Assembly (NCBI RefSeq): GCF_014323705.1 | Contig: NZ_JABVEC010000017.1 | Coordinates: forward strand, 1-64,000 | Direction: 5' to 3' | Source: Actinomadura alba | Lineage (GTDB): Bacteria; Actinomycetota; Actinomycetes; Streptosporangiales; Streptosporangiaceae | DNA length: 64,000 nt | In this document: one piece after another, positions 1-8,708 of the stretch | Position numbering within the stretch: the stretch's first letter is position 1 | How the letters are laid out: every line of letters begins with the position of its first letter | Position numbers and translations under genes: made by a program | The notes under the pieces: model-generated | The model's database searches: none | Told to the model about the DNA's origin: nothing | What the model saw: only the letters and a program-made list of their open reading frames with translations

Positions 1-77
1 GGCGTCCGCTGACCGGCGTCCATTGACCGGCGTCCGCTGACCGGCGTCCATTGACCGGCGTCCATTGACCGGCGTCC
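1..77. repeat. 14-bp tandem repeat, 5.5 copies
   Basis: Five complete copies of a 14-bp unit (ggcgtccNNtgacc, NN being gc or at) followed by a half copy. Bases 78-197 up to the desaturase stop hold nothing else I can recognise. The repeat lies downstream of the desaturase gene and is one of several short minisatellites between genes in this window. Confidence 0.95.
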
Positions 78-197
78 GGTGCGGCGCCCGTCCAGGGACG
101 GGAGCCGCACCGGACGTTCCACGGACACGGTCACCGGCCGGATCGCGTCATCACCCCGGCGCCGTCACCCCTCCCGCACGGCATCCCTCCCGCACGG

Positions 198-1223
198 TCA
201 CTCCGCGGGTGCGGCGCCGACGGCGCGCAGGTGCCGCAGCGAACGGGTGTAGGAGTCCAGCAGCCCGGCCTCCGTGTACGGCAGTCCGACCAGCTCGCAG
301 TGGTCGCGTACGAGCGGGCGCACCCGGCGCAGGTTGGGGCGCGGCATGCTCGGGAAGAGGTGATGCTCGATCTGGTAGTTGAGGCCGCCGAGCAGCCAGT
401 CGACGACCGGGCCGCCCCGGACGTTGCGCGAGGTGAGCACCTGCTTGCGCAGGTGGTCCCATTGCTCGTCCGGCCCGGGCATCGGCATTCCCTTGTGGTT
501 CGGCGCGAAGGCGCAGCCGAGATGCAGCCCGAACAGCCCCTGGTGCACGGCGATGAAGACGACGGCGTGCAGAGGCGACATCAGGGTGAACGCGAGGGTC
601 AGGTACCCGACGGCGTGCACCGCGAGCAGAGCGCCCTCGGCGGCCCGTACCCGGGGTGGCCGGCTCCGCAGCTCCATGACGCTGGTGACCTGCAGGCTCA
701 AGCCTTCGAGCAGCAGCATCGGGAAGAACAGCCGGTCCTGGTTGCGGGACATCCAGCGCAGCAGTCCCCTCCGTTCGCCCGCCTGCTCCGGCGTCCACAC
801 GAGCGCGCCCGCCGCGACGTCGGGGTCCTTGTCGGCATGGTTGGGGTTGGCGTGGTGGCGGTCGTGCTTGTCGACCCACCACCCGTGGCTCATCCCGAGC
901 ATCAGATTGCCCAGCAGGAACCCGAGCAGCCGGCTCGACCTGGCCGTCCGGGCGATCTGGTGGTGCCCGGCGTCGTGTCCTAGAAAGCCCGTACGGGTGG
1001 ACAGCAGCGCGGCGGGCACGGCCAGGGCGACCTGCCACCAGGAGTCGCCGATCAGGGCGAGGGCCACCCAGACGGCGGCGGTGGCCAGCACGTTCGCGGC
1101 GATGGAGAACGCGTAGTAGCCGGTGCGTCGATCCAGCAGCCCGCTGGCGCGGACCTGTTTCGCCAGCGGGCTGAAGTCGCTCCCGCCCTTTCGTCCGCGG
1201 GGTGGGGCGAGCGTTTCCGGCAT
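198..1223 (-). CDS. membrane fatty acid desaturase (acyl-CoA/acyl-lipid type)
   Basis: 341-residue membrane di-iron desaturase that introduces a double bond into a fatty acyl chain. Three histidine boxes are visible: HDAGHH (about residue 85), HDRHH (about residue 120) and the C-terminal QIEHHLFP (about residue 285). The Q-x-x-H-H third box is typical of front-end/acyl-lipid desaturases. Hydrophobic stretches flank the boxes. I chose the ATG at 1223 because a GGAGGA lies six bases upstream; a longer reading frame to 1295 has no such site. It stands alone and appears to be the last gene on this strand before the ABC exporter. Substrate and regiospecificity cannot be read from sequence. Confidence 0.92.
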   Translation of the reverse strand: MPETLAPPRGRKGGSDFSPLAKQVRASGLLDRRTGYYAFSIAANVLATAAVWVALALIGDSWWQVALAVPAALLSTRTGFLGHDAGHHQIARTARSSRLLGFLLGNLMLGMSHGWWVDKHDRHHANPNHADKDPDVAAGALVWTPEQAGERRGLLRWMSRNQDRLFFPMLLLEGLSLQVTSVMELRSRPPRVRAAEGALLAVHAVGYLTLAFTLMSPLHAVVFIAVHQGLFGLHLGCAFAPNHKGMPMPGPDEQWDHLRKQVLTSRNVRGGPVVDWLLGGLNYQIEHHLFPSMPRPNLRRVRPLVRDHCELVGLPYTEAGLLDSYTRSLRHLRAVGAAPAE

Positions 1224-1362
1224 GAAGAGTCCTCCGGCTTCGGGGTGGCAGGTGTGGCCCTGAACGTACGCGTCCGGGCCTCCCCGGGTCTCCACCCTGC
1301 GGAGCTAGATCGCAACTGGCTCGCAGGTCGCTTCCGCCGGCGGCTCTCGCAGGTCAGGATTC

Positions 1363-2193
1363 TCAAGCGTCGCGGCGGCGGAGCACCAGATAGCCGCCGA
1401 TGAGCGCGACCACGACCCACGCGACGAGGACGGCCAGGCCACCCCACGGGCCGTAGTCGCGGGCGAACCGGGGATCGTCCGGCGGTATCACCTGAGTGAT
1501 CACGAAGCCCGCCTGGTCCGGCAGGTACTGCAGGACCACCTTGACCTTGGGCACGTTCCCCAGCCCCTGCGAGCCGAGGAACAGCAGCGGCATCAGGATG
1601 CCGAGCGCGGCCGCCGAGCTGCGCAGCATCGCCGCCACCCCGATCGCGAACGCGCACATCAGCGTGAGGTACAGGCACGCGCCGACGGTCGCTCGGAGGG
1701 CGCCGCCGGCACCGAGTGAGACGCCGTACGGCCCGAACGCCGCCTGCGCGACGAAGAAGGTGACGAACGCGGTGACCAGTGCGCAGGCGAAGGCCGCCGA
1801 CGTGCCGGCGAGCACCTTGGCCCAGTACAGCGCCCCGCGACGGGGCACCACCGCCAGCGACGCGCGGATGGTTCCGCTGCCGTACTCCCCGCCCACCAGG
1901 AGGACACCGAACACGACGATGGCGAGCTGGCCCAGCGTGAGGCTGTAGAAGCCCCAGTGGACCGGGTCGAAGCTCCCCCGCCACTCCGCCGTCCCGTTCT
2001 CGAAACCGGACCGGAGGCCGCGCGCCACCAGCCAGCCGAGGCCGACGCTGACGAGGGGTGTCAGCAGCAGCGCCCAGACCGTGGACCGCACGGTGCGCAT
2101 CTTGATCCATTCGGCGTGCGACACCGCCGCCAGGGATGCAGCCAGGGACGTCCTGTTCAAGGTCGCCTTCTCCTCTCCTCGGGCCGGTGTCAT
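1363..2193 (-). CDS. ABC-2 type exporter permease (second subunit)
   Basis: 276-residue membrane protein with about six hydrophobic segments. It has the ABC-2 permease layout: a short basic N-terminus with an EWIKMRTVRST motif, a first helix, then a YGSGTIRASLAVVPRR motif. The paralogous gene just upstream carries almost the same motifs (EWTKLRSVPST, YSSGTIRASLAAVPRR), so the pair arose by duplication and may form a heterodimer. The ATG at 2193 overlaps the TGA of that gene (ATGA), which indicates translational coupling. It ends the ATPase-permease-permease operon. The exported substrate is unknown. Confidence 0.88.
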   Translation of the reverse strand: MTPARGEEKATLNRTSLAASLAAVSHAEWIKMRTVRSTVWALLLTPLVSVGLGWLVARGLRSGFENGTAEWRGSFDPVHWGFYSLTLGQLAIVVFGVLLVGGEYGSGTIRASLAVVPRRGALYWAKVLAGTSAAFACALVTAFVTFFVAQAAFGPYGVSLGAGGALRATVGACLYLTLMCAFAIGVAAMLRSSAAALGILMPLLFLGSQGLGNVPKVKVVLQYLPDQAGFVITQVIPPDDPRFARDYGPWGGLAVLVAWVVVALIGGYLVLRRRDA

Positions 2194-2966
2194 GCGTCGC
2201 GGCGGGACATCGAGACGTGGCCGCCCGCGACCGCGGCCGCGGTCCACAGCGACAGGACCAGCAGTCCGGTCCACGGCCCGAGGACCGTGTCCTCGCGGGG
2301 GACGAGCCGCAGGACGTGCCCACCGGCCGCGTCGGGCAGGAACTGCGCGACGGTCCGTACGCCGGGAATGTTGTTGAGGATCTCGGAGAGCATGAAGAAC
2401 AGCGGGACCAGCACGCCGAGCGCCGCCGCCGCGCTGCGCACCATCGCCGCCACCCCCATCGCGAACACCGAGAGCAGTGTCATGTACAGCACGGCGCCAC
2501 AGATCGCGCGTGGCACGCCCTCATCGGTCAGGGACGCGTTGTGCGTGCTCCCGATGGCGGCCTGGGCCGTGCCGAAGGTGATGAGAACGGTGACGAGCGA
2601 GACCAGGAAGGCCACCGCCGTCGCGGTGACGAGCTTGCCGCCGTAGAACAGGCCGCGCCGCGGCACCGCCGCGAGTGAGGCGCGGATGGTCCCGCTGGAG
2701 TACTCGCTCGTGACGGTGAGCACCCCGAAGACGACAAGCGCGATCATGCCGAGACGCAGGCCGTTGAAGCCGGAGCCGACGGGGTCGAAGGACGCCTTGC
2801 TCTCCGGCCTCAGATCGTCGTAGGCACCGCGGAGGACGAGCCCGAACGACAGGGCGATGCCGACGCTGACGGCGAAGGCCGGCAACAGCGTCCACAGGGT
2901 CGAGGGGACGCTCCGCAGCTTGGTCCATTCGGCGCCGAGGACCGCCCGCGCGGTCTCCGCGCTCAC
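2190..2966 (-). CDS. ABC-2 type exporter permease (first subunit)
   Basis: 258-residue membrane protein with about six predicted helices, paralogous to its downstream neighbour. It has the N-terminal EWTKLRSVPST motif near residue 12 and YSSGTIRASLAAVPRR near residue 90. The GTG start at 2966 overlaps the TGA of the ATPase gene (GTGA), and its own stop overlaps the next start, so all three subunits are coupled. Together with the ATPase it should form an exporter for a drug, lipid or peptide. A divergent two-component system suggests stress-induced expression; that is inference. Confidence 0.88.
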   Translation of the reverse strand: MSAETARAVLGAEWTKLRSVPSTLWTLLPAFAVSVGIALSFGLVLRGAYDDLRPESKASFDPVGSGFNGLRLGMIALVVFGVLTVTSEYSSGTIRASLAAVPRRGLFYGGKLVTATAVAFLVSLVTVLITFGTAQAAIGSTHNASLTDEGVPRAICGAVLYMTLLSVFAMGVAAMVRSAAAALGVLVPLFFMLSEILNNIPGVRTVAQFLPDAAGGHVLRLVPREDTVLGPWTGLLVLSLWTAAAVAGGHVSMSRRDA

Positions 2967-3874
2967 CTCTCCGCTCCGGCGCGGTGTTCCGTGGCCTCGG
3001 CGGTGAGGCGCATGAACGCCTCCTCGAGCGACGCCGACCAGGTGCTCACCTCGTGCACCGTCAGCCCGTTCGCTGCGGCCAGGTCGCCGACCCGGGCGGC
3101 GTCGGTCTCGAAGGCCTCCAGGAAGCCGTCGTCGGCCTGCCGCACCCGCGCGCCGGCGGCGGTGAGGACGTCGCGCATCCGCTCCGGCTCGGGCGTGCGG
3201 ATCCGCACGTGCGACCGGGAGTTGCGCTCGATGAACTCGGTCATGCCGAGGTCGGCCAGCACCCTGCCGCGCCCGATGACGACGAGATGATCGGCGGTCA
3301 GCGCCATCTCGCTCATCAGGTGGCTCGACACGAACACGGTGCGCCCCTCGGCCGCGAGGCTCTTCATGAGGCCGCGGATCCAGCGGACGCCCTCGGGGTC
3401 CAGCCCGTTCACCGGCTCGTCGAGGACGAGGATCCCGGGATCGCCGAGCAGTGCCGCCGCGATGCCCAGGCGCTGGCCCATGCCGAGCGAGAAGCCCTTC
3501 GCGCGCTTGCCGGCCACGCTCTGCAGGCCGACCAGCTCGATGACCTCCCGTACCCTGCTCTCCGGAATGCGGCCCGCCCGCGCGAGCCACCGCAGGTGGT
3601 CGCGTGCTCTGCGGCCGCCGTGCACCGAGCCGGCCTCCAGCAGCGATCCGACATGCCGTAGCGGATCCCGCAGGTCGCGGTAGCGCCCGCCGTTCACGCG
3701 GATCCGCCCGGACGTCGGTGCGTCCAGGTCCAGGATCATCCGCATGGTGGAGGACTTGCCCGCGCCGTTCGGCCCGAGGAAGCCGGTGACCCGGCCGGGC
3801 CGCACCGTGAAGGAGAGCCGGTCCACCGCCAGGGTCCGGCCATATCTCTTGCTGAGGTTCTCTACCTCGATCAT
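2963..3874 (-). CDS. ABC exporter ATP-binding protein
   Basis: 303-residue ATPase. Walker A GPNGAGKSS near residue 39, signature-like SLGMGQRLG near 135, Walker B ILVLDEPVNGLDPEG near 155 and an H-loop histidine in VSSHLMSEM are all present. The layout is that of DrrA/BcrA-type ATPases serving ABC-2 permeases, including a roughly 90-residue C-terminal extension. I chose the ATG at 3874 (MIEVENLSKRYG), where the conserved domain begins, over longer in-frame starts. It is first in the operon and divergent from the sensor kinase. The Q-loop and D-loop look intact, so it should be active. Confidence 0.92.
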   Translation of the reverse strand: MIEVENLSKRYGRTLAVDRLSFTVRPGRVTGFLGPNGAGKSSTMRMILDLDAPTSGRIRVNGGRYRDLRDPLRHVGSLLEAGSVHGGRRARDHLRWLARAGRIPESRVREVIELVGLQSVAGKRAKGFSLGMGQRLGIAAALLGDPGILVLDEPVNGLDPEGVRWIRGLMKSLAAEGRTVFVSSHLMSEMALTADHLVVIGRGRVLADLGMTEFIERNSRSHVRIRTPEPERMRDVLTAAGARVRQADDGFLEAFETDAARVGDLAAANGLTVHEVSTWSASLEEAFMRLTAEATEHRAGAER

Positions 3875-3965
3875 TCGCGACCACGCTTTCGAGATGCGAT
3901 ACCGATCGCGCTTCACGGTAGGAGTGCGCTGCGGGCGGTGGCTGTCCACGAAAGTCGACGATCGC

Positions 3966-3999
3966 GCCGACCAAAGATGACCGCCGACCAAAGATGACC
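3966..3999. promoter_or_regulatory. tandem 17-bp direct repeat in the ABC/two-component divergent promoter
   Basis: Two exact head-to-tail copies of a 17-bp unit beginning gccgaccaaagatga lie in the 156-bp spacer between the ABC operon and the histidine kinase gene. The second copy ends about 30 bases before the kinase start. Directly repeated sites in such a position are typical of response-regulator binding, so this is a candidate operator for the adjacent LuxR-type regulator. That role is inference. Confidence 0.6.
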
Positions 4000-4030
4000 A
4001 TCGCCCGCGTCCGCCCGTAGCCTGCTCATC

Positions 4031-5242
4031 ATGGGCCGACTCGTCGTCGCTGTGCTCGTGGTCGTCGTCGAAGTGACGTGGCTGCTGTCCTACCGCCCGG
4101 GCGTTCCCATCGCGGTGGTGCTCCTCTACGGTGCAGCCGTCGCCCTCGTGATGGCGGTCCGGTCACGGTTCCCCGCTCTCGGATTCGCCGCCGCGATGGC
4201 GCTGGCGACCGTGTCCGGGGGTTCGTACGCGGTCGTCGTCTGCGCCGCCTACGAGGCAGGGCACCGCATCGTCTCGCGCCGTGGCCTGGCGCTGGTCGGC
4301 GTCGGGTCGCTGGCCTGGCTGGGCGCACAAGTGCCGGCGGCCGGGCCGCGCAACACAATCGGCGCCCTCGTCGCCGCGTTGGTGGTGCTGGTGGCGCTGC
4401 CGTTCGTGGTCGGCCGCTACCTCGCCCAGCACCGGCGGCTGGTGGAAGCGCTCGACCGGCACAACCGGCAGTTGCGGTGGGAGCGGGAACTGCTCGCCGA
4501 GCGGGAGAGGCTGCGTGAGCGACTGCGGATCGCCAGGGACATGCACGACTCCCTCGGCCACCGGCTCGGCCTGGTGTCGGTCCAGGCGGCCGCGCTGGAG
4601 GTCACCGCCCTGCCGGATCCGCAGCGGGACGCCGTCGCGCGGCTGGCCGGCGCGGCCCGGGAGGCCATGGACGAAATGCACGAGCTGGTCGGTGCGCTCC
4701 GCCAGCCCGACGAGCGCGGCGAGGGCTCGCCGGGCGCCGAGGGCATCGGCGACGTGGTGGCCGAGTTCGCGGCCGCCGGAAGCCCGGTCGCCCTGCGGCA
4801 GCGCGGCGAGGCCCGCCCGTTGCCGGCCGCCGCGGGCCACGCCGCCTACCGTGTGGTCGAGGAGGGCCTGACCAACGCGGCCAAGCACGCACCGAAGGAG
4901 CCCGTCGAGGTGTCCGTGGAGTGGGAGCCCGACGCGTTGCTGCTGCGTGTCCGCAACGCCCTGCCGTCGGCGCCGCCCGTCACCGGGAGCCGTCCCGGGC
5001 ACGGGCTGACCGGGCTGGCCGAGAGGGTACGGCTCGCCGGCGGCCTGCTGCGCACCGACCGGTCCGCCACCGACTTCAGCGTCGTCGCCATGCTGCCCAC
5101 GGCGGGGGAAACGGCCGAGCGACCACCGGAGCCCGCGCGCTCCCCGACGGCGACGCGGATGCGGGCGGCCGCTCTCGTGCTCGCCGCCGCGGCACTGATC
5201 ATGCTGACCGGCCCCGCGGGCGCGTTCATGGGGGGATCATGA
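4031..5242 (+). CDS. two-component sensor histidine kinase (HisKA_3 type)
   Basis: 403-residue membrane sensor kinase. Four or five hydrophobic helices fill residues 1-130, followed by a linker coiled coil (about 135-165) and the HisKA_3 dimerisation domain with the phospho-acceptor in ARDMHDSLGHRL (His172). The ATPase domain has an N-box-like EGLTNAAKHAP and a GHGLTGLAERV G-box. It autophosphorylates and passes phosphate to the regulator encoded next; the genes overlap by ATGA. An extra hydrophobic segment at the very C-terminus (about 378-398) is unusual. Being divergent from the ABC operon, it probably controls that exporter. Confidence 0.93.
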   Translation: MGRLVVAVLVVVVEVTWLLSYRPGVPIAVVLLYGAAVALVMAVRSRFPALGFAAAMALATVSGGSYAVVVCAAYEAGHRIVSRRGLALVGVGSLAWLGAQVPAAGPRNTIGALVAALVVLVALPFVVGRYLAQHRRLVEALDRHNRQLRWERELLAERERLRERLRIARDMHDSLGHRLGLVSVQAAALEVTALPDPQRDAVARLAGAAREAMDEMHELVGALRQPDERGEGSPGAEGIGDVVAEFAAAGSPVALRQRGEARPLPAAAGHAAYRVVEEGLTNAAKHAPKEPVEVSVEWEPDALLLRVRNALPSAPPVTGSRPGHGLTGLAERVRLAGGLLRTDRSATDFSVVAMLPTAGETAERPPEPARSPTATRMRAAALVLAAAALIMLTGPAGAFMGGS

Positions 5243-5898
5243 GCCGGTCGATCCGTGTCCTGGTGGCCGACGACGAGCCGCTCATCACCGCCGGCGTCCG
5301 CACCGTGCTCGAGTCGGCGCCCGACATCGAGGTCGTCGCCGAGGTGGAGAACGGCCGGGACGCCGTGGAGCAGGCGATCCGGCACCGCGCCGACGTGGCG
5401 CTGATCGACATCAACATGCCGGTGATGGACGGGCTCACCGCCGCGGACCGGCTGCGACTGCGGTCACCGTCCGTACGGATCGTGGTGCTGACCGCCTTCG
5501 GCGATGAACCGAACGTGCTGCGCGCGCTGCAGAACGGCGCCGCCGGATTCGTACTCAAGAACTGCTCGCCCGGGGAGCTGATCCGGGCTGTACGGGCCGC
5601 CCACGGCGGCGACGCGTTCCTGTCCCCGGCGGTGACCCGGCAGGTGCTGGGCCTGCTCACCCCGGTGGAGGCCGGCCGGAGGCAGGAGGCCGCGCGGCGG
5701 CTGGAGTCCCTGACCGCCCGGGAGTCGGACGTGCTGCGGCTCGTGGCCGAGGGACTGTCGAACGCCGACATCGGCCGGCGGCTGCACATGAGCGAGACGA
5801 GCATCAAGACCTACATGACCAGGATCCTCGCCAAGCTCGGCTGCGCCAACCGGGTACAGGCGGCCCTGCTCGCCCGCGACGCCGCACCCCTGGGCTGA
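5239..5898 (+). CDS. LuxR/NarL-family response regulator
   Basis: 219-residue response regulator. The receiver domain (1-120) has the acidic pair in VADDE, the phospho-acceptor Asp in ALIDINMPVMDG and the conserved Lys in FVLKN. The C-terminal HTH (about 155-215) has LTARESDVLRLVAEGLSN and SIKTYMTRILAKLG, standard for the NarL/LuxR class, although KTYMTRI replaces the usual KTHV. The ATG overlaps the kinase stop codon. It likely binds the divergent promoter region at 3875-4030. Confidence 0.95.
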   Translation: MSRSIRVLVADDEPLITAGVRTVLESAPDIEVVAEVENGRDAVEQAIRHRADVALIDINMPVMDGLTAADRLRLRSPSVRIVVLTAFGDEPNVLRALQNGAAGFVLKNCSPGELIRAVRAAHGGDAFLSPAVTRQVLGLLTPVEAGRRQEAARRLESLTARESDVLRLVAEGLSNADIGRRLHMSETSIKTYMTRILAKLGCANRVQAALLARDAAPLG

Positions 5899-6088
5899 CC
5901 GGTCGTCCGCGGCCTGATCCGCAATCCTGAAACACATGTTCTCGTGCAACCGGCACATCGTCGAACATCTGTGCAGGCCGCCCGACCGCCGTCCACCAGC
6001 CGAGGAAGCGCACCCGGGTCAGCCGGTATTGAGCAAACTCATCAGACAGGTCTTGATCCATCCGTCAGGTTCACGGATCCTGGGGCGC

Positions 6089-7690
6089 GTGGCGCACCAT
6101 GCCGAACTCACCCTCGACCCCGCCTTCTCGGTCGGCGAGATCGACCGCCGGCTGTTCGGTTCCTTCGTGGAGCACCTGGGCCGGTGCGTGTACACCGGTG
6201 TCCACGAACCGGGCCACCCGGCCGCCGACGCCGACGGGTTCCGCGAGGACGTACTCGATCTCGTCCGTGAACTGGGGGTGAGCGTCGTCCGGTATCCGGG
6301 CGGCAACTTCGTCTCCGGCCACCGCTGGGAGGACGGCGTCGGGCCGCGCGAGCGCCGCCCGCGGCGCCTCGATCCGGCATGGCACTCGATCGAGACCAAC
6401 GCCTTCGGGCTCGGCGAGTTCATGGCGTGGACGCGCCGCGCGGGCGTCGAGCCCATGATGGCGATCAACCTCGGCACCCGCGGCATCGCCGAGGCCTGTG
6501 ACCTGCTCGAGTACGCCAACCATCCCGGCGGCACGCACTGGTCCGACCTGCGTGCCGAGCACGGCGCGAAGGAGCCGTACGGCATCGGCCTGTGGTGCCT
6601 CGGCAACGAGATGGACGGTCCCTGGCAGACGGGGCACAAGACCGCGCACGAGTACGGCCGGCTGGCGGCCGAAACCGCGCGGGCGATGCGGATGATCGAT
6701 CCTTCGGTGCGGCTGGTGGCCTGCGGCAGCTCGCACTCCGGCATGCCGACGTTCGGTACGTGGGAGGCGACCGTGCTGGAGCACGCCTACGACCTGGTCG
6801 ACTACATCTCCCTGCACGCCTACTACGAAGAGCGCGACGGCGACCCGGCGAGCTTCCTCGCCTCGGCCGTCGACATGGAGTCCTTCATCGAGAGCGTCGT
6901 CGCGACCTGCGACCACGTGCGCGCCGCCACCAAGGCCACGAAGCGGATCAACCTGTCGTTCGACGAGTGGAACGTCTGGTACGTGAGCCGCCGGGAGGAA
7001 GAGGGGCCGCCCACCGAGTGGGCCGAGGCACCGCGCCTGCTGGAGGACCGCTACAACGTCACCGACGCGGTCGTCGTGGGCAGCCTGCTCATCGCGCTGC
7101 TGCGGCACTGCGACCGGGTGTCGATCGCCTGCCAGGCGCAGCTGGTCAACGTGATCGCGCCGATCGTCGCCGAGCCGGGCGGCGCGGCCTGGCGGCAGAC
7201 GATCTTCCATCCGTTCGCGCAGGCGGCGCGGTACGGGCGCGGTGAGGTGCTGCGGGTGGAGCCGTCGTCGCCGGTCGTCAAGACCGCTCGATTCGGCGAG
7301 GTACCGGCGCTGCACGCCACCGCGACGCGCGACGAGGACGGCGCCGTGACACTGTTCGCCGTCAACCGCGACCTGGAGCGGCCCCTCGATCTCACGGCGA
7401 ACGTACGGGCGCTCGGCGCGTATCGGGTGGTCGGCCACCAGGTCCTTTCCGACGCCGACCGCCTCGCCCGCAACACCGCCGCCGAGCCGGACCGGGTACG
7501 GCCTCGCACTGTTACCGGCACTGCGATCGGCACTGCGATCGGCACCGCGACCGGCACCGCGATCGGCACCGCGATCGGCACCGCGACCGATACCGCGACC
7601 GGCGCCGTGGCCGAGGTCGGGCTGCTGCGGGCCAAGCTGCCCCCGGTGTCCTGGAACGTCATCCGCCTGGCCCCGACGACCGGCTACTGA
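6089..7690 (+). CDS. alpha-L-arabinofuranosidase, GH51
   Basis: About 533 residues, apparently cytoplasmic (no signal peptide). It hydrolyses terminal arabinofuranosyl residues of arabinoxylan or arabinan oligosaccharides. GH51 hallmarks are FGSFVEHLGRCVYTG, RYPGGNFVSG, the acid/base Glu in LGNEMDGP and the nucleophile Glu in SFDEWNVWY. I chose the GTG at 6089, which puts the conserved ELTLDPAFSVGEIDRRLFG at the N-terminus; the frame stays open to 5936. Near the C-terminus (codons around 7509-7605) a low-complexity stretch of alternating TGTAIG/TGTATG units interrupts the usual final beta-domain sequence. The polyol dehydrogenase gene follows 12 bp later. Confidence 0.93.
   Translation: MAHHAELTLDPAFSVGEIDRRLFGSFVEHLGRCVYTGVHEPGHPAADADGFREDVLDLVRELGVSVVRYPGGNFVSGHRWEDGVGPRERRPRRLDPAWHSIETNAFGLGEFMAWTRRAGVEPMMAINLGTRGIAEACDLLEYANHPGGTHWSDLRAEHGAKEPYGIGLWCLGNEMDGPWQTGHKTAHEYGRLAAETARAMRMIDPSVRLVACGSSHSGMPTFGTWEATVLEHAYDLVDYISLHAYYEERDGDPASFLASAVDMESFIESVVATCDHVRAATKATKRINLSFDEWNVWYVSRREEEGPPTEWAEAPRLLEDRYNVTDAVVVGSLLIALLRHCDRVSIACQAQLVNVIAPIVAEPGGAAWRQTIFHPFAQAARYGRGEVLRVEPSSPVVKTARFGEVPALHATATRDEDGAVTLFAVNRDLERPLDLTANVRALGAYRVVGHQVLSDADRLARNTAAEPDRVRPRTVTGTAIGTAIGTATGTAIGTAIGTATDTATGAVAEVGLLRAKLPPVSWNVIRLAPTTGY
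7509..7605 (+). repeat. 18-bp-type repeat coding for TGTAIG units inside the arabinofuranosidase gene
   Basis: Alternating copies of gcgatcggcac(c/t) and gcgaccggcacc encode a run of Thr/Gly/Ala/Ile hexapeptides. Frame is kept because each unit is a multiple of three. It looks like slippage expansion within a surface loop of the C-terminal beta domain. Confidence 0.85.
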
Positions 7691-7702
7691 GGAACCAGCG
7701 TC

Positions 7703-8707
7703 ATGAACCGTTCAATCCTGCTGGAGTCGCCCGGGTCGTGGCGACTGGTCACCACGGATGCGCCGGAGCCCGGCCCCGGCGAGGCGCTCGTGAAAGTGTC
7801 GGCGGCGGGCGTGTGCGGCAGCGACCGCGAGTTGCACGCGGGTACCCGGCCGGAGGGCTTCGCCGCCTATCCGGTGACGCCCGGCCACGAGTGGTCGGGG
7901 ACCGTGACGGCGGTCGGTGCCGGAACCGATCCCTCGCTGGTCGGATCCCCCGTCGTGGGCGAGGGCTACCGCGCCTGCCTGGCATGCGACAACTGCCGCA
8001 GAGGCGACACGAACCTGTGCACCGGCGGCTACGACGAGACCGGCTTCACCCGGCCCGGCGCGTTCGCCGACCACCTGCTGCTCCCCGCCAGGCTGCTGCA
8101 CGTCCTCGCCCCCGGCACCGACCTGCGCGCGGCCGCCCTGCTGGAGCCCGCCGCCGTTGTCGCCTCGGCCCTGCGCAAGGCAGCCCCTCGGCCCGGCGAC
8201 TCGGTGGCCGTCGTGGGCGCCGGCACCCTCGGGTTCCTCTCCCTGCAGTTGCTCGCGGCGTCCTCACCCGCCGAACTCACCGTCACCGACCCGCGAAGCG
8301 AACGCGAGCGGCCCGCGCTCGAGGCCGGAGCGACCGGTTTCCACCCGCCGGAGGCGGCCGAGCGACTGACCGGTCGCTTCGACGTCGTCGTCGAGACCGC
8401 AGGCGCCCCGGGCACCGCGCACACCGCGGTCGCACTCGCCCGCCGGGGCGGCCGCGTGGTCCTGACCGGAATCCCCGGCGACCCGGCCGACGCGATCCCG
8501 ACCTCGCTGATCGTCACGCGTGCCCTCACGCTGTCGAGCGTCTTCGGCGCGACCTCCGCCGACTGGACCTACGCGGTGCGCGCCTTCAACGCCGGCATCC
8601 TCGCCCCCGAGGCCCTCATCACCCATGACCTCCCCCTCGAGGACTACGAACGGGCCCTCAACCTCAGCGGCTCCCCCACCGCCGGCAAGGTCCTCCTCCA
8701 CCCCTGA
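7703..8707 (+). CDS. zinc-dependent alcohol/polyol dehydrogenase (MDR family)
   Basis: 334-residue medium-chain dehydrogenase that oxidises an alcohol or polyol with NAD(P). The catalytic zinc site is visible as GVCGSDRE and GHEWSG, the four-cysteine structural zinc lobe as CLACDNCRRGDTNLC (about 93-107) and the Rossmann glycine motif as VVGAGTLG. It is nearest in layout to threonine/sorbitol/arabitol dehydrogenases. A GAGGA sits 8-9 bases before the ATG and overlaps the arabinofuranosidase stop, so the two are cotranscribed. A role in pentose or pentitol catabolism is inferred from that pairing; the substrate is not determined. Confidence 0.88.
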   Translation: MNRSILLESPGSWRLVTTDAPEPGPGEALVKVSAAGVCGSDRELHAGTRPEGFAAYPVTPGHEWSGTVTAVGAGTDPSLVGSPVVGEGYRACLACDNCRRGDTNLCTGGYDETGFTRPGAFADHLLLPARLLHVLAPGTDLRAAALLEPAAVVASALRKAAPRPGDSVAVVGAGTLGFLSLQLLAASSPAELTVTDPRSERERPALEAGATGFHPPEAAERLTGRFDVVVETAGAPGTAHTAVALARRGGRVVLTGIPGDPADAIPTSLIVTRALTLSSVFGATSADWTYAVRAFNAGILAPEALITHDLPLEDYERALNLSGSPTAGKVLLHP

Positions 8708-8708
8708 C

